DNA of 64,000 nt. Source: Stenotrophomonas sp. BIO128-Bstrain (GTDB lineage: Bacteria > Pseudomonadota > Gammaproteobacteria > Xanthomonadales > Xanthomonadaceae). The stretch covers positions 124,001-188,000 of the forward strand of contig NZ_CP124620.1 of assembly GCF_030128875.1 (NCBI RefSeq), given 5' to 3'. Numbering within the stretch: the first letter of the stretch is position 1; the number at the start of each line of letters is the position of its first letter. This document shows, piece by piece, positions 35,572-45,912 of this stretch. A program made the position numbers and the translations under genes. The notes under the pieces are model-generated. The model saw nothing but the letters and a program-made list of their open reading frames with translations, had not been told where the DNA came from and did no database searches.

Positions 35572-37320
35572 ATGTCGCTACCATCCTTCAGGAATTCCCC
35601 CGTGTCCCCACGCCTCGCCCGCGGCCTGCTCGCCGCCGCCCTGCTGTCCACGCTGCCCGCCGCGGCGATCGCCGCCGACCGGATCACCGGCCACACCTTC
35701 GCCACGCGCTCGGAGGTGATCGCCCCGCACGCGATGGCCGCCACCTCCCAGCCGTTGGCCACGCAGATCGCCCTGGACGTGATGAAGTCCGGTGGCTCGG
35801 CCGTGGATGCCGCGATCGCCGCCAACGCTGCCCTCGGCCTGATGGAGCCGACCGGCAATGGCGTCGGTGGCGACCTGTTCGCGATCGTCTGGGACCCCAA
35901 AACCGAGAAGCTGTATGGCTACAACGGCTCGGGGCGCTCGCCCAAGTCGCTGACCCTGGCCGAGTTCCAGCGCCGCGGCCTGAAGGAAATCCCCGCCACC
36001 GGCCCGCTGCCGGTCTCGGTGCCCGGCGCGGTGGACGGCTGGTTCGCCCTGCATGACCGTTTCGGCCGCAAGCCGATGGCCGACAACCTCGCCCCGGCGA
36101 TCCGCTACGCCCGCGAAGGTCACCCGGTCGCCGAGGTCATCGCCTACTACTGGGACCGCTCGGTGCCGCGGCTGTCCAGGTACCCCGGCTTCACCGAGCA
36201 GTTCACCATCGACGGCCACGCCCCGCGCAAGGGCGAGATGTGGAAGAACCCAAACCTGGCCCACACCCTGGAGCAGATCGCCCAGGGCGGTCGCGATGCC
36301 TTCTACAAGGGCGACATCGCCCGCACCATCGGCACCTACTTCAAGGCCAACGGCGGCTACCTGAGCTATGACGACATGGCCAGCCACCACGGCGAGTGGG
36401 TGGAGCCGGTCAGCAGCAACTACCGTGGCTATGACGTGTGGGAACTGCCCCCGAACAGCCAGGGCATCGCGGCGCTGCAGATCCTCAATGTGCTCGAAGG
36501 CTACGACTTCTCCAGGATTCCCTTTGGCTCACCCGAACACGTGCACCTGTTCGTGGAGGCCAAGAAGCTGGCCTTCGCCGACCGCGCGCGCTTCTACACC
36601 GACCCGGCCTTCCATCCGGCCCCGGTCGACCGGCTGATCTCCAAGGGCTACGCCGCCGAGCGCCGCAAGCTGATCTCGATGGACAAGGCGCTGAGCGAAG
36701 TGCAACCGGGCACGCCCAAGCAGCTGCAGGAAGGCGACACGATCTACATGACCGTGGCCGATGCCGACGGCATGATGGTCTCGCTGATCCAGTCCAACTA
36801 CCGCGGCATGGGCAGCGGCATGGCGCCCCCGGGCCTGGGCTTCATCCTGCAGGACCGTGGCGAAATGTTCGTGCTGCAGAAGGATCATCCGAACGGGTAT
36901 GCACCTGGCAAGCGTCCGTTCCAGACGATCATTCCGGGGTTCGTCACCAAGGATGGCAAGCCGTGGATGAGCTTCGGGGTGATGGGCGGCGCGATGCAGC
37001 CGCAGGGCCATGCGCAGATCGTGATGAACATGGTCGACTTCGGGATGAATCTGCAGGAGGCCGGCGATGCGCCGCGCATCCAGCATGAGGGCTCGACCGA
37101 GCCAACCGGGCAGGCGACGGCGATGAGCGATGGCGGCGAGGTGAATCTGGAAACGGGCTTCCCGTACGAGACGGTGCGGGCGCTGATGCGCAAGGGCCAC
37201 CGTGTTGTGTTTGCGGATGGCCCGTATGGCGGGTATCAGGCGATCCTGCGTGATCCGGAGACCGGGGTGTATTACGGGGCGTCGGAAAGCCGCAAGGATG
37301 GGCAGGCGGCGGGCTACTGA
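35572..37320 (+). CDS. ggt: Gamma-glutamyltransferase, secreted or periplasmic
   Basis: This 582-residue exported Ntn-hydrolase cleaves or transfers the gamma-glutamyl group of glutathione. A signal peptide ends near ALAA-type AAAIAADRITGH. The large-subunit part has SGGSAVDAAIAANAALGLMEPTGNGVGGDLF. Autoprocessing would occur before Thr390 in EGDTIYMTVADADGMM, the small-subunit N-terminus. The oxyanion-hole and binding blocks SNYRGMGSGMAPPGLGF and FGVMGGAMQPQGHAQ are present. The ATG at 35572 is chosen; a GTG 30 bases later (VSPRLARGLL) would also leave a signal peptide. The promoter region is shared with the divergent ilv-leu operon. Confidence 0.93.
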   Translation: MSLPSFRNSPVSPRLARGLLAAALLSTLPAAAIAADRITGHTFATRSEVIAPHAMAATSQPLATQIALDVMKSGGSAVDAAIAANAALGLMEPTGNGVGGDLFAIVWDPKTEKLYGYNGSGRSPKSLTLAEFQRRGLKEIPATGPLPVSVPGAVDGWFALHDRFGRKPMADNLAPAIRYAREGHPVAEVIAYYWDRSVPRLSRYPGFTEQFTIDGHAPRKGEMWKNPNLAHTLEQIAQGGRDAFYKGDIARTIGTYFKANGGYLSYDDMASHHGEWVEPVSSNYRGYDVWELPPNSQGIAALQILNVLEGYDFSRIPFGSPEHVHLFVEAKKLAFADRARFYTDPAFHPAPVDRLISKGYAAERRKLISMDKALSEVQPGTPKQLQEGDTIYMTVADADGMMVSLIQSNYRGMGSGMAPPGLGFILQDRGEMFVLQKDHPNGYAPGKRPFQTIIPGFVTKDGKPWMSFGVMGGAMQPQGHAQIVMNMVDFGMNLQEAGDAPRIQHEGSTEPTGQATAMSDGGEVNLETGFPYETVRALMRKGHRVVFADGPYGGYQAILRDPETGVYYGASESRKDGQAAGY

Positions 37321-37334
37321 TTTTCTCGCACTCC

Positions 37335-37360
37335 GTAGTGCCGACCGTTGGTCGGCACTA
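37335..37360. repeat. SMAG-type palindrome after ggt
   Basis: GTAGTGCCGACC gt TGGTCGGCACTA, a near-perfect GTAG-headed dyad 14 bases after the ggt stop. Confidence 0.8.
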
Positions 37361-37441
37361 GCGCAGAGCAGAGCGTAGAGCAGGACGCTTCGGGGCTTCG
37401 GGGGGGCGGTGCGCATGGCAAATGCGCATATGGCCGAAGCG

Positions 37442-37464
37442 GTAGAGCCACGCCATGCGTGGCT
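37442..37464. repeat. SMAG-type GTAG palindrome
   Basis: GTAGAGCCACGC cat GCGTGGCT, identical in core to the copy at 10308-10330. Confidence 0.85.
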
Positions 37465-37532
37465 CCTCTCACTGCAACCCACCCGCCCCGTCCACCGATA
37501 GCCCGGAAGGCGGGACGCTTCAAGCGTTCAGC

Positions 37533-39101
37533 TCAAGGCGCCCGAGCTGCCTCATCGCGCGTTTCTTCCTGCGCCGCGATTTCCCGCTCGATCCACTCAT
37601 CCATCAACCGCCGCGCGCGCTGTGCACGGCGTCGCTGCAGCGCATGCTCCATGTCCAGCACCCGGTACAACGACCACATCACCGCCAACATCAATAACGC
37701 AAACGGCAGTGCCGCGATCGTGATCATCCCCTGCAGCGCATTGAGGCCACCGGCCAACAGCAGCACGCCCGCGATCAACGCAATCGCCACTCCCCACACC
37801 ATCCGGCGCGCCAGCGGCGGATCACCGGATTCCTCGGTCGACATCGTCGCCAGCACCAGCACCGCCGAATCGGCCGAGGTCACGAAGAAGATCATTAACA
37901 GCACCAGCGCGATTGCCGACAACACCATCGGCATCGGCAGGCTGTCGAACATGGTGAACAACACCGTCTCATAGCCATTGCCCAGCGCCTGCGCCAGGTC
38001 CACGTGGCCGAAGATCTGCGACCACAGCGCGGTGCCGCCGAATACCGAGAACCACAGGAAGCCCAGCACGCTCGGTGCGATCACCACGCCCAGCACGAAC
38101 TCACGGATGCTGCGCCCACGCGAGACGCGGGCGATGAACGAGCCCACGAACGGTGCCCATGCAATCCACCAGGCCCAGTAGAAGATCGTCCAGTCCGCCA
38201 CCCAGGTGCTGCCCGAGAACGGTGACATGCGCAGGCTCATGGTGACCAGCGAATTGAGGTAGGAGCCGATCGTGGTGGTGAACGTATCGAAGATGAAACC
38301 GGTGGGCCCCAGCACCATCACCAGCGCCAGCAGTACCGCCGCCAGACCCAGGTTGAAGTTGGAGAGCCACTTGATGCCACGGTTGACGCCGCTGGTGGTG
38401 GAGGCCATGTACAGCACGAACGCCACCGCGATGATGGTCAGCTGCACCGGTACCGAGGCCTGGATGCCGAACACGCGCTCGAGACCGGCGGCGATCTGGA
38501 TCGTGCCGAAGCCCAGCGTCGTTGCCACACCGATCGCCGTGGCGACCACTGCAGCGACGTTGACGACAGTGCCCATCCAGCCCCGGTGATGCGCACCGAT
38601 GATCGGCTGCAGCAGATCACTGATCAGCCCGCGGCCGTTGCGGTTGAACTGGAACCACGCCATCGCCAGGCCGATCAGGGCGTAGATCGCCCAGGGGTGC
38701 AGGCCCCAATGGAAGAACGCATAGCGCATCGATGCGCGCGCCGCCTCCATGCTTTGCGGGGCCAACCCTTCCGGTGGCTTCACGAAATGCGAGATCGGCT
38801 CGGCCGCGCCCCAGAACACCAGGCCGATGCCCATGCCGGCCGCGAACAGCATCGACATCCAGCTCGCGTTGGAGAAGTCGGGTTCGGCGTCTTCGCCGCC
38901 GATGCGCAGTGAACCGAAGCGGCCGAAGGCCAGGTACATCAGGAACGACAGGGTAATGAACACCACCAGCAGGTACAGCCAGCCGGTACTGCGGATGATG
39001 GTGGACAGGCCGCTCTGGACGACCTCGTTGAAGGGGCCCGGCGCGAGGCCGGCGATCAGCACCAGCAGTGCAACCAGTGCGATGGAAATGCGGAACACCA
39101 T
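37533..39101 (-). CDS. BCCT-family betaine/carnitine/choline transporter
   Basis: This 522-residue sodium- or proton-coupled inner-membrane transporter has 12 helices. The signature segments are FAAGMGIGLVFWGAAEPISHF, GLHPWAIYALIGLAMAWFQF and, in TM8, WTIFYWAWWIAWAPFVGSFIARVSRGR, followed by REFVLGVVIAPSVLGFLWFSVFGG. The extended C-terminal tail is Arg/Glu-rich (RRRRAQRARRLMDEWIEREIAAQEE), as in osmosensing BCCT proteins. The substrate (betaine, choline or carnitine) cannot be fixed from sequence. The start at 39101 precedes the first helix. Confidence 0.92.
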   Translation of the reverse strand: MVFRISIALVALLVLIAGLAPGPFNEVVQSGLSTIIRSTGWLYLLVVFITLSFLMYLAFGRFGSLRIGGEDAEPDFSNASWMSMLFAAGMGIGLVFWGAAEPISHFVKPPEGLAPQSMEAARASMRYAFFHWGLHPWAIYALIGLAMAWFQFNRNGRGLISDLLQPIIGAHHRGWMGTVVNVAAVVATAIGVATTLGFGTIQIAAGLERVFGIQASVPVQLTIIAVAFVLYMASTTSGVNRGIKWLSNFNLGLAAVLLALVMVLGPTGFIFDTFTTTIGSYLNSLVTMSLRMSPFSGSTWVADWTIFYWAWWIAWAPFVGSFIARVSRGRSIREFVLGVVIAPSVLGFLWFSVFGGTALWSQIFGHVDLAQALGNGYETVLFTMFDSLPMPMVLSAIALVLLMIFFVTSADSAVLVLATMSTEESGDPPLARRMVWGVAIALIAGVLLLAGGLNALQGMITIAALPFALLMLAVMWSLYRVLDMEHALQRRRAQRARRLMDEWIEREIAAQEETRDEAARAP

Positions 39102-39392
39102 GCAGGCGTGTCTCCGATCAGTAGGGGCGAGCCGAGGCTTGCAATCTCCAGCGGCACGGCGGCAACGACTGGGGCGGATCAAGCCGGTCGAGGCCGGTCA
39201 GTACGGACGTCAATGGCGTCGAACAATGCGCAATGCGCGCGTGATCGGGACGCTACCCCCGATCGCACCGCATACCGCGCTGCAGCATCGTAGTGCATCG
39301 GATGTCGGCACGCTGTTCACACCCAGGGCCAAGCAGCTTGGTTGGTCTGCCCCAGCGCGCCGAGGGTCACCGCTTTGTGCTCTAATTCGCCC
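39102..39392. other. Divergent intergenic region between the BCCT gene and the thiC riboswitch
   Basis: About 290 bases that should hold both promoters. TCTAAT at 39381-39386 is a -10 candidate for thiC, just before the riboswitch; no good -35 is seen. No gene is recognised. Confidence 0.5.
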
Positions 39393-39479
39393 CGAAGCGG
39401 GGGTACCGCGGCCCAGTGGCCAAGGTTGAGACAGTCCCTTCGAACCTGATCCGGTTGATACCGGCGTAGGGAAGCTTCG
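39393..39479 (+). ncRNA. TPP riboswitch (THI element)
   Basis: Closing stem CGAAGC (39393-39398) with GCTTCG (39474-39479). Within it the conserved cores are seen: GGTTGAGACAGTCCC and TTCGAACCTGATCCGGTTGA, then ACCGGCGTAGGGAAGC. This matches the thiamine-pyrophosphate riboswitch consensus (CUGAGA..., GAACCUGAUC...). It lies 124 bases before the thiC start and should lower ThiC synthesis when TPP is abundant. Confidence 0.95.
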
Positions 39480-39504
39480 CAATTGCTGATGCACTGCGCC
39501 GTAG

Positions 39505-41481
<1,977 letters not shown>

Positions 41482-41579
41482 CGCATCGGCCGGGGCGGGC
41501 GCGCCCGTCCCGGCCATCATCCGGCGCGCGCACGATTCCGGCTAAGCTCGGCGCGACCAGGCAGGGGTGGGGGACCACA

Positions 41580-42257
41580 ATGGCGATAGCACGCAGCACC
41601 AAATGGCTGGCCATCGCGCGCCGGCATCCCTCGGCCTGGTTGTTGGCCGTGCAGCTGCTGGGCGTGCTGCTTTACCCCGCGATGGACGAGGCCGGCGCCA
41701 GCCGCGCGCTGTTCGGCGCGTTCGGCATCGCCGTGCTCGGCCTGGCGCTGTGGGTGGTGCGGCGCAGTCCGCTTGGAATGTGGGTGGCGCTGGTGCTGGC
41801 GATTCCCTCGGTGGTGTTCTCCATTGCAGGCGCCCTGCTGGAGCGCCCTGCACTGGTCATCACCGCACAGCTGCTCGAATGCCTGCTGTATTTCTATACG
41901 GCCGGCAGCCTGATCGCCTACATGCTGCAGGACCACAAGGTGACCCGTGACGAACTGTTCGCTGCGGGCGCCACGTTCACGCTTTTGGCCTGGGCCTTCG
42001 CCTTCGCGTTCGCGGTCTGCCAGCAGTGGTACCCGGGCAGTTTCGTGGCGACCAGCGAGAGCGAATTGAGGACCTGGATGGAGCTGCTTTATCTCAGCTT
42101 CAGCTTGTTGTCCGGGGTGGGGTTGAGCGACGTCGTGCCGATCCATTCCCAAGCGCGTGCATTGGTAATGCTGGAGCAGTTTTCAGGCGTGATGTACGTC
42201 GCCCTGGTGGTCTCGCGGCTCGTCGGGCTGACCATGCTGGCGCGTGCACGAAACTGA
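41580..42257 (+). CDS. Two-TM ion-channel-like membrane protein
   Basis: This 225-residue membrane protein has about six hydrophobic segments. The last two, separated by LSFSLLSGVGLSDVVPIHSQ, resemble the pore region of the bacterial ion_trans_2 (two-TM potassium channel) family. The filter-like GVGLSD replaces the potassium signature GYGD, so potassium selectivity is doubtful. No ligand-binding domain follows. The ATG at 41580 has GGGGGA upstream. It is not obviously linked to thiC. Confidence 0.65.
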   Translation: MAIARSTKWLAIARRHPSAWLLAVQLLGVLLYPAMDEAGASRALFGAFGIAVLGLALWVVRRSPLGMWVALVLAIPSVVFSIAGALLERPALVITAQLLECLLYFYTAGSLIAYMLQDHKVTRDELFAAGATFTLLAWAFAFAFAVCQQWYPGSFVATSESELRTWMELLYLSFSLLSGVGLSDVVPIHSQARALVMLEQFSGVMYVALVVSRLVGLTMLARARN

Positions 42258-42264
42258 ATCCAGG

Positions 42265-42292
42265 ATAAAAAATTCGCGCCAGAAGGCGCGAA
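42265..42292 (-). terminator. Intrinsic terminator on the minus strand
   Basis: The plus strand reads AAAAAATTCGCGCC agaa GGCGCGAA, so the T run follows the stem only on the minus strand. The stem lies just after the plus-strand channel-like gene, which it cannot terminate well. Confidence 0.6.
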
Positions 42293-42508
42293 TGGTGATG
42301 CGATTTATGTGAATTCATCGGCGAGAGAGAGCCTGTCGTCACCCGCGCGCATAGGCGTGGTTAACCGGCATAGGCTAGTATTCGCGCGCCTTGGTGTTTT
42401 TGCGGTTTGCGCCGATGGCGTGTGCGGAATCTGGCGGTTCGTCTGGCTGTATCGATTGTGACGATCGCGTGAATTCCAGTGGTTTTTTTGCATTTCCACG
42501 TGTTCTGG

Positions 42509-44848
42509 ATGATCAGCAACGACAGTGAGCGCCCCTCCGCCGATGTGATTCGAATCGGCGACTTCATCGTCACTTTCTCCTCGCGGGAAGTGATGAGCGA
42601 AGGCATGCGTCGCCCACGTCGGCTCACACCCAAGGCGCTGGGCGTGCTCAGGATGCTGCTGCGATCGCCGGGCGCGGTCGTGACCCGGGATGAACTGTTC
42701 GCGGAGGTCTGGCCGGATACCCTGCCGACCAACGACGTGCTGACCCAGGCGGTGACCCAGCTGCGCAAGGCGTTCGCCAGCGATGATGACGCGGCCGCGC
42801 CCTATATCGAAACCATCGCCAAGACCGGTTACCGGCTTCTGGTGGCCGTCAGCGTGGTCGAGGATGCGGCGCCTGCACTGCTGATCGAGCCTGACCTCCA
42901 GCAGCCGGCCGCAAGCGTGCTCACCGTGGCTGAAGTGCCTGCGGCATTGCCGCCGGTGCTGACCGAGCTGGACCCGATCAAACGCCGTCGGCGTCGCCTG
43001 CGTCGCTATGCGGTGGTGGCGGTCGGCATGGCGATGCTGGTGGCGCTGCTGGTGATGGCGGGAATGCTGATGCAGCGCGATCCGCCCGCCTCGGCGGTGG
43101 ACGCGGCGGTGGAAGATGGCACGCGGGTGATCGGCAGCCCGCAGCGGCCTTACCGGCTGATCACCGCAACGGCAGGGTTCGAGACGTATCCCACATTGTC
43201 CCCGGATGGATCGCAGATCGCCTATGAGGTCGATGTGCCCAGCCGCCCGGGCAGCGTCATCAAAGTGCAGACCTCCGGCAATACGCCTGCACGCCTGTTG
43301 GTCGAGCCTCCCAAGGGAATGTCGGACCGGTTCCCGAGCTGGTCGCCCGACGGTCGTGAGATTGCGTTCGCCCGGTTCGGCCCTGCCGAGAGTTGCGAAG
43401 TGCTGATCGCCAGCGCGACCGGCGGCGCAGTGCGCCATGTCACCCGGTGCGACGGTACCGAACTGCTCAGCTTCGATTGGACGCCCGATGGGCGGGGTCT
43501 GGTGTTCGGCTCGCTGTCCGGCCGGTATGCGCAGCGCGGTATCCGCACCCTTGATATCGCCAGCGGACGATGGCAGTCGCTTGATTACGATCTCGGCCGT
43601 GACAACTTCGAATACGCGCCACGCTATTCGCCGGACGGTCGCTGGATCGTGTTCGTCCGCAATCCCCAGATCGGCGATCTGTGGCGGATGCCTGCCGAAG
43701 GAGGCACCCCGGAGCAGCTGACCGACGATTCGGCGGAGATCCGTGGCTGGGCCTGGCGCAGCGACAGCCGCCACCTCGTGTTCGGCCGCCGCGTCGACAG
43801 CGAATCGCGCCTGTATGAACTGGACACCGACACCCGCGTGCTGCGTGATGTCGGCCTAGACGATGCGCAGTCGCCGACCGTTTCGCGCACCGGCGACATG
43901 CTCGCCTTCGTGCACCGCCGCCCGCAGTTCGGCCTGTTCCGGGTTCCGGTGACGGCCGGGGGGCTGGGCGCACCGGAGCGCTTGTTCCCCTCCAGTGGAC
44001 GCGATGCGCAGCCGATGGTGTCGCCGGATGGCCAGCAGATCGTGTTTTCGTCGGACCGTTCGGGCAGCTACGCGCTGTGGTGGGCCGACATGCAGCGGCC
44101 GGATTCGCTGCGTCCGATCGAAGGGCTGCGGCCTGAGGCGCGCCAGTCCTCCGACTGGTCGCACGACGGTAAACGCGTGCTGGTGCTGGGCCGCGATGAA
44201 CATGCCAACCCCGGCATCTATGAGGTGTCTCCGCGCGATGAGCAGACCGTGCGCCTGCCCGTGCCGGTACGGCAGCCGCTGCAGGCGCTGTACGGCAGGG
44301 ATGGGCAGCAGCTGCTGGTGGTGGAGCGCGACCGTGACGAACGCATGCGCTTGTCCCTGTTCGATCGCAGCGTGACGCCATGGCGCCTGCTCGGCAGCAT
44401 CGAAGGGGTCTCGCAGGCACGCTATGACATCGCCGGCGAACGTGTGCTGTTCACCCGCCTCTCGGCCGGGGGCCTGTGGCAGGCCGATGCCGCCCTGTCG
44501 CCGGGCAGCATCCGCCAGATCAGTGAAGACCGGCCCACGCGCTGGCGCTATCGCACCTGGACCGTATCGGCGCAGGGAAGCATCGACTACCTGTCCAACC
44601 GTGCCGATTGCGCGACTGTATTCACGCGCATCGCACAGCCGGTCGCCGACCAGGAGCACTGCCTGGACGCAGAGCGGCTGAGTGCCAGCAATGGATTCAG
44701 CGCGGGCCCGGGCGGCGAAGCGCTGTACCTGGCGCTGGCCGTGGCCGACGGCACGGACATTGGCGTGATGTCGCTTCCCGAACGCGTCCCGTCGCTGTTC
44801 CCCGGCTTCGTCAAGTCCATGATTTTCAAGACGAAAGACCCTTCGTAA
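42509..44848 (+). CDS. Membrane-anchored winged-helix regulator with C-terminal TolB-like propeller
   Basis: This is a 779-residue CadC-like regulator. The N-terminal OmpR/PhoB-type winged helix covers about residues 15-110 (VIRIGDFIVTFSSREVMSEG, LTPKALGVLRMLLRSPGAVV, YIETIAKTGYRLLV). A Pro/Ala linker and a basic stretch (KRRRRRLRRY) precede one membrane helix (AVVAVGMAMLVALLVMAGML). The periplasmic part has six or more WD40-like PD repeats, recognised by LSPDGSQIAYE, WSPDGREIAFA, YSPDGRWIVFV and VSPDGQQIVFS. It may sense an extracytoplasmic signal and bind DNA directly. The ATG at 42509 is preferred over GTG 42479. AraC and TonB-receptor genes follow. Confidence 0.85.
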   Translation: MISNDSERPSADVIRIGDFIVTFSSREVMSEGMRRPRRLTPKALGVLRMLLRSPGAVVTRDELFAEVWPDTLPTNDVLTQAVTQLRKAFASDDDAAAPYIETIAKTGYRLLVAVSVVEDAAPALLIEPDLQQPAASVLTVAEVPAALPPVLTELDPIKRRRRRLRRYAVVAVGMAMLVALLVMAGMLMQRDPPASAVDAAVEDGTRVIGSPQRPYRLITATAGFETYPTLSPDGSQIAYEVDVPSRPGSVIKVQTSGNTPARLLVEPPKGMSDRFPSWSPDGREIAFARFGPAESCEVLIASATGGAVRHVTRCDGTELLSFDWTPDGRGLVFGSLSGRYAQRGIRTLDIASGRWQSLDYDLGRDNFEYAPRYSPDGRWIVFVRNPQIGDLWRMPAEGGTPEQLTDDSAEIRGWAWRSDSRHLVFGRRVDSESRLYELDTDTRVLRDVGLDDAQSPTVSRTGDMLAFVHRRPQFGLFRVPVTAGGLGAPERLFPSSGRDAQPMVSPDGQQIVFSSDRSGSYALWWADMQRPDSLRPIEGLRPEARQSSDWSHDGKRVLVLGRDEHANPGIYEVSPRDEQTVRLPVPVRQPLQALYGRDGQQLLVVERDRDERMRLSLFDRSVTPWRLLGSIEGVSQARYDIAGERVLFTRLSAGGLWQADAALSPGSIRQISEDRPTRWRYRTWTVSAQGSIDYLSNRADCATVFTRIAQPVADQEHCLDAERLSASNGFSAGPGGEALYLALAVADGTDIGVMSLPERVPSLFPGFVKSMIFKTKDPS

Positions 44849-44860
44849 GTTCTTCGTAAG
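44841..44860 (+). promoter_or_regulatory. 11-base-spaced direct repeat CTTCGTAAG
   Basis: CTTCGTAAG at 44841-44849 and 44852-44860, one helical turn apart and overlapping the stop codon of the winged-helix regulator. OmpR-type winged helices bind such 11-base tandem half-sites, so it may be an operator for the araC-like gene. Confidence 0.4.
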
Positions 44861-44961
44861 GTTCTCGCCTCGAATTCGGATCAATCTCGCCAGGACTTCC
44901 TGAGGCAGTGGCCTGATTTGGCAACACTGCAGGCCAGCAAAGGCAAACTCACGGTGTCGTC

Positions 44962-45843
44962 ATGCGTCAGCTCTCCCTGGCCGATCGCGGTCAAGCGCTC
45001 TCTCTGGACAAGGTCGTCGACGACGGTCCCTTGCCAACCTGCCTTGGCGTGGCCCGCCTGGGCAGCCTGCAGAGCCCTGGCACGACCTTCACGGTCTGGA
45101 TCCAGCTGCGCGGCAGCGCATGGGTGGAATCCAAAGAGGGGCGCTTCCGGCTGCGCCAGCGTGAGTGGATCGCCTTCGAAAAGGAATCCCGCCCGATGGT
45201 CCAGGCCGGTCGCGATGGCCTGTGCATCGGCCTGAGCCTGGCCCCGGACGCACTGCGCGCGCTGGGTGAGCTTACCGACTGCAGCCTCTACGCCGGCCGC
45301 GGCAGCATGAGCCGCAGCGATGCCCGTGTCGCCCTGCGCCTGTGGCGTGATGTGCTGGCCAGCGGCCACCCGACCCAGGCGCTGCGCCCGGTGCTGTTGC
45401 ACCTGGCGGCCCTGCAGCAGGGCATGGCGACCGGAGTGCAGCGTTGCCCGGGCCGCTCCCGCAGCCGCAAGCGCCAGGTGTTTGGACGCATGCAGCGCGC
45501 GCGCCTGTATCTGGAGGGCAACAGCCACCGGGTGGTGCGCATCGGGGAGCTGGCCGAGCTGACCAACTTCTCCAGCTGGTACCTGTCCAAGACGTTCCAG
45601 AGCCTGTATGCCGAGAGTCCGCAATCGCTGTCCGCGCGCCTGCGCCTGGAGCGGGCCGCCGATCTGCTGCGCGATACGGACATGATGGTGGGCGAAGTGG
45701 CGGCCGCCAGCGGATTTGACAACTGCTGCAGCTTCGCACGGGCGTTTCGGGCCCGCTTCGGGTTGTCTGCGTCACGCTATCGTGAGGCCGGTGCGAATCT
45801 CTCGCCAGATTCGGCAAAGTCTTCGGTTGTCTCCCGCAAATAA
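44962..45843 (+). CDS. AraC-family transcriptional regulator
   Basis: This is a 293-residue regulator. The C-terminal double helix-turn-helix is clear: VVRIGELAELTNFSSWYLSKTF, then SARLRLERAADLLRDTDMMV and EVAAASGFDNCCSFARAFRA, ending FGLSASRYRE. The N-terminal half looks like a ligand-binding cupin-type region (FTVWIQLRGSAWVESKEGRF) without a recognised ligand. It lies between a membrane-bound regulator and a TonB-dependent receptor that begins 70 bases downstream, so control of that receptor is likely. Confidence 0.88.
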   Translation: MRQLSLADRGQALSLDKVVDDGPLPTCLGVARLGSLQSPGTTFTVWIQLRGSAWVESKEGRFRLRQREWIAFEKESRPMVQAGRDGLCIGLSLAPDALRALGELTDCSLYAGRGSMSRSDARVALRLWRDVLASGHPTQALRPVLLHLAALQQGMATGVQRCPGRSRSRKRQVFGRMQRARLYLEGNSHRVVRIGELAELTNFSSWYLSKTFQSLYAESPQSLSARLRLERAADLLRDTDMMVGEVAAASGFDNCCSFARAFRARFGLSASRYREAGANLSPDSAKSSVVSRK

Positions 45844-45912
45844 TTCACTGCAACGCAATCGTAACTTTCCGAGGCGTTTTTAACACGCTACTAACGTACC
45901 TCGGAGAGATAA

